A program made the translations under genes and the position numbers. Shown piece after piece: positions 1 through 6,652 of a stretch of DNA of 7,624 nucleotides (the stretch's first letter is position 1; each line of letters opens with the position of its first letter). The stretch spans positions 1 to 7,624 of the forward strand of contig JAJZOM010000187.1 of NCBI GenBank assembly GCA_021811505.1, given 5' to 3'. The DNA is from Thermoplasmata archaeon. Lineage in GTDB: Archaea; Thermoplasmatota; Thermoplasmata; Thermoplasmatales; Thermoplasmataceae. The notes beneath the pieces were generated by a model. That model made no database searches and was not told the DNA's origin. It saw nothing but the letters and a program-made list of their open reading frames with translations.

Positions 1-174
1 GATGGCACGAGCTATGGCGGAAACAATGACTGGATAAAGGGAAATTCTGATTAGCTCTATTAAAAATGAGAGAGAAGGGTCTGTCGTGGTAAAACCGGAA
101 ACAATGAAGATGAAGAGAAGTGCTGCTGCATATTTTATAGAAAAAGCAGTAATATCCTTCCCGGTAGGCTTCAA
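1..174 (-). CDS. 5' part of a membrane protein gene running off the left edge (TTG start)
   Basis: An open frame of 58 codons begins with TTG at 174-172 and stays open to base 1. It lies 2 bases after the TAG stop of the DUF4129-like gene and has an ideal GGTGA site 6 bases before the TTG. An in-frame TGA 9 bases upstream of the TTG, and the lack of any ATG or GTG in the visible part, leave TTG as the only good start. The protein begins MKPTGKDITAF, then has a hydrophobic helix at about 12-28 and a second hydrophobic stretch at about 36-57, separated by TTTDPS. It is co-transcribed with its neighbour. DUF58 proteins, which often accompany DUF4129, begin with two such helices, but the conserved part would lie outside the window, so the family is open. 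Confidence 0.6.
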   Translation of the reverse strand, partial: MKPTGKDITAFSIKYAAALLFIFIVSGFTTTDPSLSFLIELIRISLYPVIVSAIARAI

Positions 175-176
175 AT

Positions 177-1394
177 CTAATCACCCTCTCCTTTGCATAT
201 GATTACTTTAGGCTGATCAACAGAGTGGAAAAGACCGTAAAGAAACTGTTCATACAGGTCGCGTCCTATCTGCATTTTTCCATAAAACGACTTTTCAAAA
301 ATCTCCACCAGCAGCGGTATCTCTGACCTGTCCTTGAAACGTCTATTCTCAGTCATTTTCTCCACTACTTCCCTTATGGTCAGACAATCCTGATGGAAAT
401 CAGCTTCTTTTAGTATATTTAGATGCATCAGGTCTACGACGTCTGAATCATACAGAACTCCTCTGATAAACTTGGTCTCAACATTTCTTCCCTTGCTTGC
501 CTTGATCATGTTACAGGACTTTGAAGGAGTAATAGTTGCACTTCCAGGGATATTAGATTCAAGATCACAGCTTGCCACAATTGATGCATCAGGATCATAA
601 ATTATTCCCAGACCTGATCCGTATGACCATAATAGCGGGAGATCACCTTTTATTGCGGGTTTTATCATGTCATAACCACTGGACCATCCCTCAAAGGGGG
701 CGATGGTTTCGCCGGCGCCTACGCCTATTTGAAGACTGCTGTAATTCTTACCCTCGTCTGGATTAACTGTGGAAAGAAGCAATTCAGAATCAGTTTCTGT
801 TTCTTCACCGGTGCTCTTCTTTCTGGATAAGGACATTTTCGAAATCGTCAGAACCACAGCAGAAACTGCTACCACAGATATTATGATTATCAGCAGAAGC
901 TGATTTATTGGAGGAAAAACAGGGTGGGGAGAACTAGACTGTGAAGTACCACCGGATCCAGAGCTTCCGCCTGAACTGGAGCCGCCTGATCCACCGGACC
1001 CTCCTGAACCGCCAGATCCTCCTGATCCACCAGAACCTGAGGATCCTCCTGTGCCAGAAGACCCAGTTCCGCCCGAACCAAACATGTTTCCAAGATTTGG
1101 AAGCGTAAAGTTCAATCTGGGAATATACCTGCTCATATTTGGAAAATTAAGATTGAACTTTGGCAATGAAAAATTGAAATGCGGAAGACTTAATCCAGAT
1201 GAACCACCTAGACCAGTTAAACCGGATCCCGATCCGGTTCCACCACTTGAACCACTGGAACCTCCTCCAGAAGATGTTCCACTGGACCCCGGGCTGCTTG
1301 AAAGTGGTTGTATCTGAGTGATCGAAGCTGCGAGCAGCCACGTCACTATTATCACCGCCAGTAGCGAGAGGAGAATTGTTTTAGAAGCCAACAT
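177..1394 (-). CDS. Two-helix membrane protein with Ser/Gly linker, heptad repeats and C-terminal DUF4129-like domain
   Basis: This 405-residue protein starts with a membrane helix (6-25). A probably external region (26-165) is built of a Ser/Gly tract (32-69), five 7-residue repeats (70-104) and a second Ser/Gly tract (105-155). A second helix (166-186) is followed by the basic stop SRKKS (190-194) and a cytoplasmic domain (195-405). Residues about 315-393 resemble DUF4129: LTIREVVEKM (338-347) matches its TPREY-like helix, and the helix ending FEKSFYGKM (366-374) matches its YERARYG-like helix. DUF4129 is found at the C-terminus of bacterial transglutaminase-like membrane proteins and beside MoxR/DUF58 genes, but no transglutaminase core is present here. 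No acidic residue occurs between helix 1 and helix 2. An in-frame TAA touches the ATG and no ribosome site is seen, so the transcript is probably leaderless. The DUF4129 call is moderate; the function is unknown. Confidence 0.85.
   Translation of the reverse strand: MLASKTILLSLLAVIIVTWLLAASITQIQPLSSSPGSSGTSSGGGSSGSSGGTGSGSGLTGLGGSSGLSLPHFNFSLPKFNLNFPNMSRYIPRLNFTLPNLGNMFGSGGTGSSGTGGSSGSGGSGGSGGSGGSGGSGGSSSGGSSGSGGTSQSSSPHPVFPPINQLLLIIIISVVAVSAVVLTISKMSLSRKKSTGEETETDSELLLSTVNPDEGKNYSSLQIGVGAGETIAPFEGWSSGYDMIKPAIKGDLPLLWSYGSGLGIIYDPDASIVASCDLESNIPGSATITPSKSCNMIKASKGRNVETKFIRGVLYDSDVVDLMHLNILKEADFHQDCLTIREVVEKMTENRRFKDRSEIPLLVEIFEKSFYGKMQIGRDLYEQFLYGLFHSVDQPKVIICKGEGD
181..185 (-). promoter_or_regulatory. 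Ribosome binding site GGTGA of the edge gene
   Basis: GGTGA is encoded in the last codons of the DUF4129-like gene and ends 6 bases before the TTG at 174. This is the main evidence that a real gene starts there. Confidence 0.6.
978..1031 (-). repeat. Six tandem Gly-Gly-Ser triplets (9-base period)
   Basis: Residues 122-139 are six perfect GGS triplets inside the second Ser/Gly tract (105-155). Third codon positions vary between copies, so the array is kept as protein rather than being a fresh DNA duplication. It should be a flexible linker leading to the second membrane helix. Confidence 0.8.
1083..1187 (-). repeat. Five tandem 7-residue repeats (21-base period) in the DUF4129-like protein
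   Basis: Residues 70-104 divide into LPHFNFS, LPKFNLN, FPNMSRY, IPRLNFT and LPNLGNM. The shared pattern is hydrophobic-Pro-X-(Phe/Leu/Met)-Asn-(Phe/Leu), weaker in units 3 and 5. Three Asn-X-Ser/Thr sequons (Asn74, Asn86, Asn95) fall within it. It is the only hydrophobic part of the external region and lies between two Ser/Gly tracts. Confidence 0.65.
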
Positions 1395-1412
1395 TTATTA
1401 ATCTACAAAGAG

Positions 1413-1420
1413 ATTATAAT
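1413..1420 (-). promoter_or_regulatory. TATA-like box of the DUF4129-like gene and edge gene
   Basis: ATTATAAT ends 18 bases before the ATG at 1394, with its centre about 22 bases upstream and a purine-rich GAAAG just before it, like an archaeal BRE-TATA pair. The bases between box and ATG hold no ribosome binding site, so a leaderless start at or near the ATG is likely. Confidence 0.55.
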
Positions 1421-1457
1421 CTTTCGCAATGAAAATCGCTTCAACATTGGAGATAAA

Positions 1458-3941
1458 TCAACTAACTGATGTCTTCCTCTTCCTGTATTTTCTGTACTCA
1501 ATGTAACCGGCAAGTGCAATCAGTAGAAGCACAATAATTTCCAGTATGTTCAAAGGTCCGATATAGTTACCAAGAAAACTCAATCCAACATACGATAACG
1601 ATGACGCAATAACTGTTGTTGCAGCGTATGCAACCGAAGGCGGTGCAACGTGGATCTCATAATACCCATAGTTAGTTGAAAATTGTTTGCCCATGAAGGT
1701 ATAGTTCACAACAAGTTCAGGCAATCTGTAGGTCCCTACTCCGGAAAGTGTCATATTTATCATGAAAGTGTGAGTCTGACCCGGTGCAAGAGAAGCGAGA
1801 TTCAATTTCCCCGAAGATCCCTGGAAGGTTGCAGATCCATTGTAATATGAAAGAAACTGATCAATGTTTATTGCTATATCGTTTATGGAAACATTATCAT
1901 TGTTTCTCAGCCCAACGATCAGCCTGTACGTGTTTCCAGCAACCCTCGACGAACTGACATTAACCTGTAGATCTGGAGTAAACGTGCTGTTGAATTGCAT
2001 ATAGTAATTTTCGAGGTTGAAGTTTGATGAGGATTGTATGAGGAATACCTTCGAAGATGTATTGAAACCGGCAGCTCCCGTCAAAGTCCGGTTATTGGTC
2101 ATTAGTGTGAGGTTAAAATCGGACATTGCAAAGTTTGAGGAGTTGGAATTTCCATATCCCATGCCGATTATTGATATATCCGAAGATCGGGGTTCAGTCA
2201 GATCAGAACTGTAGCCGAAGAGCCTTGCAGCAGTTATATTGTGGTTGGTACCCGAGGAGTGCAGGGCGTTTGCCCAGAACGAAAGATCAAATGAGAAAGC
2301 CACAGTTCCGCTGGAAACATTTACAGACTGGCCAACTGTGGACTTGAATACACTCTTGAGTGAATTTGTGTTTATCATTCCAGCTGCAAGGATTGAAGTT
2401 GTAGGACTTGATGATGAGATTCCCGGAGTGAGATAGCCTGACTTCAGTGAGTTTGAGAACAAGGCGGCAGCAGAGTTCTGGCTGGCTTTCAAAATCAGGC
2501 TGTTTGCGAACGAATCCGCGATCTGACCAAACGATGGATTGGATGAAAATATGTATAACGTTATGCTCTGATTGTTGTAATTGAGGCCGCTAATGTTGGA
2601 CGATGTGTTGTATGAGAAAATATCGGTAAGTGATCCCGTGTTGAGTGCATTTGCCACAGCAGAAGAGGCTGATTTAGCATCGGCGGAGCTCGACGCAGGA
2701 TTACCCGGAAAAGCAGCTATGAAGAGGAAATTAGGGATCAGTGACAGTAATCCAGAGGAAGTAATCACGCTGCCTGTTGACCCAGATATTCCTATGGGAA
2801 GGGAAAATGAAGAGAGGTTATCCTGAACTATAACCGCCGAGAAGATGCTATCTGTAAAAGGCGAGGATGAGAACAGAAAGTTGCTGGAGGTGTTGTTTAC
2901 CTCCATCGAACCATACGCATTGTAAATATCGCCGTCACCCGTAACAAGGGACATATCTGCCTGAAGGGAAGAGATCGAACTGTTGGATGACGCGACGGCT
3001 TGGGCAATATAATTCATATAAGCACTTTTAACCTCGGCAGAGAGATAAGAAGGTGCATCAATCTCTGGTAAAAAACTGGTAGAGTACAAAATTGGGGATG
3101 AATAATTCGAATTCAAGGCACCAATAACTGAATTCGGATTCACATAAACATTTTCGGGATGATTTCCAGCAGTAACAACTGCACTGGGATTGAGGGTTGA
3201 ACTCCCAGAACTGAATATAATTATTCCGGATATCATCAGTATTATGACAAGAAGAATAGAGGCTGCCTTTATCCCCTCATTATCTTTTCCAGAGTCCTTG
3301 GAAACTGGAGGTTGACTCTTCTTCTTTGAATTGAAAATTCTTGAGACAAGATGACCTGTAACTCCACTGACAACTAGAAGGATGACAAGCGATTCAATGA
3401 CATTCACCACAAATATGTCCAGCAATGAACCAATCGAACCGCCAACAGGTGGGCTGGGCAAAGATACAAACGGTGTACTGCCCCCAGTGGAAGTCAGGCT
3501 CGAAAGAAAAAAAGTGTAAATCTTGTCGATTACAGGTTCAGTTGTCAGGGTATACAAATTTGTCCCAGAGGGTACAACTCCAAGGACGGATGTATTTATT
3601 ATCCCTGATAGGTTTGACAGACTATGGATGAGTGAAACTGCAGCCAGTCCAAGCATTGTCCACGAGATCGAATAAACAAGCAATGACACACCAATGGCTC
3701 TTCCGGTCTTTCCTGCTGCGAGACCGATCACAACACCGATAAGTATCCAGGAAACAAGAAGTGTCATCCGACCGAGCGGGTTACCTAAGAGCAGATAGAC
3801 CAGTCCAAGAATGAAAACCAGCCGATATCCAATGAAAGGCCCAATCCAGTCTATGAGTGGACTGTAAGCAGGGGAAAGCAGATAATACGACAGTATTAGG
3901 ACAGCAAAAGTTCCAGCAAGCAGGGCAGCAAGTTTACCCAT
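1458..3941 (-). CDS. Large sequon-rich membrane protein with external domain, function unknown
   Basis: I do not recognise this 827-residue protein as a named family. Hydrophobic segments lie near 5-23, 31-52, 58-76, 83-106, 172-197 and 225-246, with a basic loop NSKKKSQ (204-210) that should be cytoplasmic. A domain of about 525 residues follows (246-770), which the charge rule places outside, then a final helix (797-816) and a cytoplasmic basic tail. The external domain is rich in Ser and Asn, has only about 41 charged residues, and carries 20 Asn-X-Ser/Thr sequons; two more lie in the loop at 107-170. The whole protein has no cysteine. Residues 655-766 look like an Ig-like (CARDB/NEW3-type) beta domain, with a motif LAPGQTHTF at 718-726. 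The ATG is the first start after an in-frame TAA and has no ribosome site, which fits a leaderless transcript. It could be a receptor, adhesin or scaffold. Confidence 0.85.
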   Translation of the reverse strand: MGKLAALLAGTFAVLILSYYLLSPAYSPLIDWIGPFIGYRLVFILGLVYLLLGNPLGRMTLLVSWILIGVVIGLAAGKTGRAIGVSLLVYSISWTMLGLAAVSLIHSLSNLSGIINTSVLGVVPSGTNLYTLTTEPVIDKIYTFFLSSLTSTGGSTPFVSLPSPPVGGSIGSLLDIFVVNVIESLVILLVVSGVTGHLVSRIFNSKKKSQPPVSKDSGKDNEGIKAASILLVIILMISGIIIFSSGSSTLNPSAVVTAGNHPENVYVNPNSVIGALNSNYSSPILYSTSFLPEIDAPSYLSAEVKSAYMNYIAQAVASSNSSISSLQADMSLVTGDGDIYNAYGSMEVNNTSSNFLFSSSPFTDSIFSAVIVQDNLSSFSLPIGISGSTGSVITSSGLLSLIPNFLFIAAFPGNPASSSADAKSASSAVANALNTGSLTDIFSYNTSSNISGLNYNNQSITLYIFSSNPSFGQIADSFANSLILKASQNSAAALFSNSLKSGYLTPGISSSSPTTSILAAGMINTNSLKSVFKSTVGQSVNVSSGTVAFSFDLSFWANALHSSGTNHNITAARLFGYSSDLTEPRSSDISIIGMGYGNSNSSNFAMSDFNLTLMTNNRTLTGAAGFNTSSKVFLIQSSSNFNLENYYMQFNSTFTPDLQVNVSSSRVAGNTYRLIVGLRNNDNVSINDIAINIDQFLSYYNGSATFQGSSGKLNLASLAPGQTHTFMINMTLSGVGTYRLPELVVNYTFMGKQFSTNYGYYEIHVAPPSVAYAATTVIASSLSYVGLSFLGNYIGPLNILEIIVLLLIALAGYIEYRKYRKRKTSVS

Positions 3942-3961
3942 GTGTATAGAATGGGATAATT

Positions 3962-3971
3962 AATATTTTAA
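3962..3971 (-). promoter_or_regulatory. TATA-like box of the 827-residue protein gene
   Basis: TTAAAATATT lies 21-30 bases before the ATG within a very A/T-rich stretch (about 3955-3985). No ribosome binding site is seen in the last 15 bases before the ATG. Together this fits a leaderless transcript and a unit separate from the flippase. The exact box within the A/T-rich stretch is uncertain. Confidence 0.5.
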
Positions 3972-4015
3972 TATATGTATACTTAATAGAATTGAGCATC
4001 TGGAACTGTCATTAT

Positions 4016-4030
4016 AGATTCTGTGAATCT
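4016..4030. repeat. Short perfect inverted repeat between flippase and 827-residue protein gene
   Basis: AGATTC and GAATCT are separated by 3 bases. The repeat sits about 37-51 bases after the flippase stop and about 75-89 bases before the ATG of the next gene, upstream of its TATA-like box. It could be a weak RNA hairpin at the end of the first unit or a protein binding site. It has no T-run after it and could be chance. Confidence 0.3.
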
Positions 4031-4066
4031 TGAACCATGTGGCACTTAGTTCCCATACAACGCAAT

Positions 4067-5602
4067 TCATATATTAGAGATGAATTTTACAACCCTGTTG
4101 AGGAATCTGAGGTTTGGAGGGAGATTGTCGATTATTATATCTGCATATTCCCTTCTGATTACCCTCAAAAGTTTGACCATCATCAGATACACAAATGTTC
4201 CTATAAGCACCAGTTCCAGCAGCGCTAGATCTCCGTAAGGCAGAATGGTACCTGCATAATCCACCACTATAAACACCACAATAGAGGATATCCATATCTT
4301 GATCAGAGACTGCCTGTCATAATTGAGAAAGCCCAGTTTTCTGGATGACGCAAACAGAACGATAAAACTCACGACATAGACAGAGGAATTGGCTATCGCT
4401 GCACCGATCATGCTGTATCTTGGTATCAGAAGAATTGAGAGTGCAAGGTTTGAAATCAGTGTAAAAGTGGCTATCCATATGAAAATGGAGGTCTTTCCAT
4501 GGGCATATATCGCCTGTGACATTATGTTCTGGCTTACCAGCAATGCTGTTATGGACAGAATTATGATAGCAGGTACAGCACCCGATACATAATTTGTTGT
4601 TGCAAATATCTGAATGAATCGATAGGATATGGCAGAAAGTCCGAGGGCACATGGAACATAGATAAATGTCAGGACAGTGGTTGACAGCCTGAAGGCTGAT
4701 CTGATGCTCTCCTGGTCATTTCTTGAAAACATCGCGCTCACCTTGGGAAGCAGTATGTTGGTTATTGGTGACACAACCATGCTCAGGCCAGTTGCCATAA
4801 GTAAGGCAAAACCATACACACCAAGTGTCGACAAATCTGTGAAAATGGATACGAATATCCTGTCTATATAAGATGATCCGTATGATATGATAGATGCGAA
4901 TATGAGGGGAGTCGCATACCGCATCACATAATTGATATTCACATTGTACGCCTTCTCCTTCCTCTTCCTGACTATGCTGAAGATGATCAGTATCCCGGGT
5001 ACTATTCCAATAATGTAACCGGTTGCCATTCCGAGAGGTACAAAGGACACATCGTTGGTCAGGAAAAGGAATACGGTGGCAAGGAAATACCAGAGGAAAG
5101 TGCCCACAACATTCACAGTGGCCGCAATCTTGAACCTCTGGAATCCAAGGATTATGCCGTTGATCAGTCCAAGAATCACCTCTGTGAACAGTGGTATGGA
5201 GAGGTATGAGATCGTTTTAGCATACAGCGTGTCATGGAAGAACAGCATGGACATGTAGGGTGAGATGAGAAACAGCGTGAGGGAACCGGCAGTTGCAGAA
5301 ATGACACTTACGAAGAGTATCTTGAACATCACTGATTTAGCTTCTGCCCATTCGTTCCGGCCGATATGGTATGAGATGAACCTTGTGGCTGCGTTTGACA
5401 GGCTGAGAGAAAAGACTATGTTGAACAGTCCAAGGATGGCGAGAATGTTCACGATCTCGCCTGCGACTGATGTCGGGTAGAATTTTACAATATAAACGTA
5501 GAAAATAATTCCTGAAAGGTTGAATATTATGGAATTCATGTACTGGAAGATAAGTGAAGAGCCCAGTTTCTCCTTCTTTTCACTTTTCTCCAGTTCAACC
5601 AT
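4067..5602 (-). CDS. Polysaccharide / lipid-linked oligosaccharide flippase (Wzx-like, MOP superfamily)
   Basis: This 511-residue protein has about 14 hydrophobic helices, near residues 15-39, 44-68, 90-116, 130-152, 159-182, 190-211, 228-252, 259-285, 308-332, 342-365, 372-393, 398-418, 434-455 and 459-480. This is the layout of Wzx/RfbX flippases (COG2244), split in two halves by a basic cytoplasmic loop RKRKEK (212-217). The segment following Asp247-Arg248, ending LGVYGFA (260-266), resembles the conserved stretch that opens the second half of the family. The family moves lipid-linked sugars from the cytoplasmic to the outer face of the membrane. It follows the sugar kinase by 54 bases with no clear promoter between, and has a GAGG site 8 bases before the ATG. 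A role in N-glycan or lipoglycan export is likely; the actual cargo is unknown. Confidence 0.87.
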   Translation of the reverse strand: MVELEKSEKKEKLGSSLIFQYMNSIIFNLSGIIFYVYIVKFYPTSVAGEIVNILAILGLFNIVFSLSLSNAATRFISYHIGRNEWAEAKSVMFKILFVSVISATAGSLTLFLISPYMSMLFFHDTLYAKTISYLSIPLFTEVILGLINGIILGFQRFKIAATVNVVGTFLWYFLATVFLFLTNDVSFVPLGMATGYIIGIVPGILIIFSIVRKRKEKAYNVNINYVMRYATPLIFASIISYGSSYIDRIFVSIFTDLSTLGVYGFALLMATGLSMVVSPITNILLPKVSAMFSRNDQESIRSAFRLSTTVLTFIYVPCALGLSAISYRFIQIFATTNYVSGAVPAIIILSITALLVSQNIMSQAIYAHGKTSIFIWIATFTLISNLALSILLIPRYSMIGAAIANSSVYVVSFIVLFASSRKLGFLNYDRQSLIKIWISSIVVFIVVDYAGTILPYGDLALLELVLIGTFVYLMMVKLLRVIRREYADIIIDNLPPNLRFLNRVVKFISNI

Positions 5603-5610
5603 TTCTATTT

Positions 5611-5614
5611 CCTC
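5611..5614 (-). promoter_or_regulatory. Ribosome binding site GAGG of the flippase
   Basis: GAGG lies 8 bases before the flippase ATG. It supports this start and fits translation from an internal position of a longer transcript rather than a leaderless one. Confidence 0.5.
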
Positions 5615-5656
5615 TGATCAGATTGATCGGAATAGCACGGATATGATACCAGCACT

Positions 5657-6643
5657 TCACTCACCAACGAAAATTATTCTGCTTCCCTGATAATCGAACT
5701 TGAAATCCTGTTTTCTGAGATCAAGAGCCTTAACAATATTCGCATGTGCCTCATGAGGGGCATAAAAAAGCAGAAAGCCCCCGCCGCCAGCCCCTATGAG
5801 CTTACCGCCCGTTGCACCGTTTTTCAACGCGCGGTTGTATAATTCATCAATCGAGTCGTTTGAAATTCCATCAGAAAGTTGTTTTTTAAGCATCCAGTTC
5901 TCATGCAGCATGGTGCCCATCCTTTCGGTCTTTCCCCTGGAGAGATCGTCAAACAACTGGAGGGCTATCTGCCTCATTCTCCGATAATCTTCAATCTTGA
6001 CATTAACCCCATTTGACTGTTTCCTGTGTATATCTGTCGAGCTTCTTTGAATTCCAGTATAAAGCAAAAGCAGGTTGTTTTCAAGAGCCTCTCTGATCTC
6101 CTCTGTCGTGACGAGTGGTTTGACTGATACCGTCTCATCCTGATAGAACTGCATGAGCTGTATTCCGCCATATGCAGCCATGTACTGGTCCTGTTTTCCT
6201 CCGGGTTCATGGAGAATCTCCCTCTCTATTTTCACTGCCTCCTGTGCCATTTCCTCAGACGAAACGTACTCCCCCTTGTACGCATGTAATGCATGGAGTA
6301 GTCCGACAAGAAATGTGCTGCTGGATCCCATTCCAGTGCCAAGTGAAGGTATGTCAGAAATGCTTACAATCTCAATGCCGCCGTCAATATCCAGAAATTT
6401 AAGGGCTTCCCTTATTGATGGATGCTTGATTTTTTCCACTGTATCAACAATCTCGGTAGTTGAATAACTTACCCTAATCTGATTGTCAAACTTTTTGTTG
6501 ACTGTGATGTAGATATATTTGTTGATCGAAGCAGATAAAACTGCTCCCGGACTGTCCCTTGAATAAAATTCTCTGATGTCGGTACCACCACCGACAAATG
6601 TTATCCTAAGTGGAGTCCTGGAGATGATCATCCGCTGTTTCAA
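5657..6643 (-). CDS. GHMP-family sugar kinase, HddA-like (COG2605 type)
   Basis: This 328-residue kinase phosphorylates a sugar or sugar phosphate with ATP. The closest named family is D-glycero-D-manno-heptose 7-phosphate kinase (HddA), but the substrate is unproven. All three GHMP motifs are present: RTPLRITFVGGGTD at 9-22, the ATP-binding PSLGTGMGSSS at 99-109, and the C-terminal GATGGKLIGAGGGGF at 276-290. GGKQDQY (148-154) carries the probable catalytic Asp152. Length fits the family. The start is TTG, 4 bases after a GGTGA site that overlaps the stop of the epimerase gene, so the two are probably translationally coupled. The nearest ATG (codon 5, at 6631) has no site of its own. With the epimerase upstream, the pair may make an activated sugar for surface glycans. 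The family call is firm; heptose as the substrate is only a possibility. Confidence 0.9.
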   Translation of the reverse strand: MKQRMIISRTPLRITFVGGGTDIREFYSRDSPGAVLSASINKYIYITVNKKFDNQIRVSYSTTEIVDTVEKIKHPSIREALKFLDIDGGIEIVSISDIPSLGTGMGSSSTFLVGLLHALHAYKGEYVSSEEMAQEAVKIEREILHEPGGKQDQYMAAYGGIQLMQFYQDETVSVKPLVTTEEIREALENNLLLLYTGIQRSSTDIHRKQSNGVNVKIEDYRRMRQIALQLFDDLSRGKTERMGTMLHENWMLKKQLSDGISNDSIDELYNRALKNGATGGKLIGAGGGGFLLFYAPHEAHANIVKALDLRKQDFKFDYQGSRIIFVGE

Positions 6644-6647
6644 ATAA

Positions 6648-6652
6648 TCACC
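6648..6652 (-). promoter_or_regulatory. Ribosome binding site GGTGA deciding the TTG start of the kinase
   Basis: GGTGA complements the 3' end of archaeal 16S rRNA. It overlaps the last Arg codon and TGA stop of the epimerase gene and sits 4 bases before the kinase TTG. The ATG at codon 5 would be 16 bases away, too far for this site, so the TTG is the better start. Confidence 0.6.

Noticed and set aside
930..1301. CRISPR array or DNA satellite suggested by the short-period repeats
   Set aside because: The 9-base period is in frame, with varied third positions coding Gly/Ser; there are no spacers and no identical direct repeats of CRISPR length.
1051..1317. Plus-strand Pro-rich open frame opposite the Ser/Gly tracts
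   Set aside because: The Pro/Glu/Asp composition is simply the complement of the Gly/Ser codons of the minus-strand gene.
2581..2826. Plus-strand open frame of 81 codons inside the 827-residue gene
   Set aside because: It is wholly contained in a well-supported gene with sequons and anchors; no promoter or ribosome site is seen for it.
1458..3941. Classical S-layer protein
   Set aside because: There is no simple signal peptide; several N-terminal membrane helices and a cytoplasmic basic loop precede the external domain.
4037..4228. Plus-strand open frame overlapping the end of the flippase gene
   Set aside because: Most of it is antisense to the flippase C-terminus, and its product shows no recognisable motif.
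5603..5656. Separate promoter for the flippase
   Set aside because: Only a weak ATCATAT-like stretch is present, and the gene has a ribosome site like an internal gene; co-transcription with the kinase is simpler.
6153..6467. Plus-strand open frame of 104 codons inside the kinase gene
   Set aside because: It lies fully opposite the GHMP motifs, has no family resemblance and no convincing start context; it is a shadow of the kinase.
6620..6631. ATG at codon 5 as the start of the kinase
   Set aside because: It has no ribosome site at a usable distance, whereas the TTG at 6643 follows GGTGA; four residues do not affect the GHMP motif either way.
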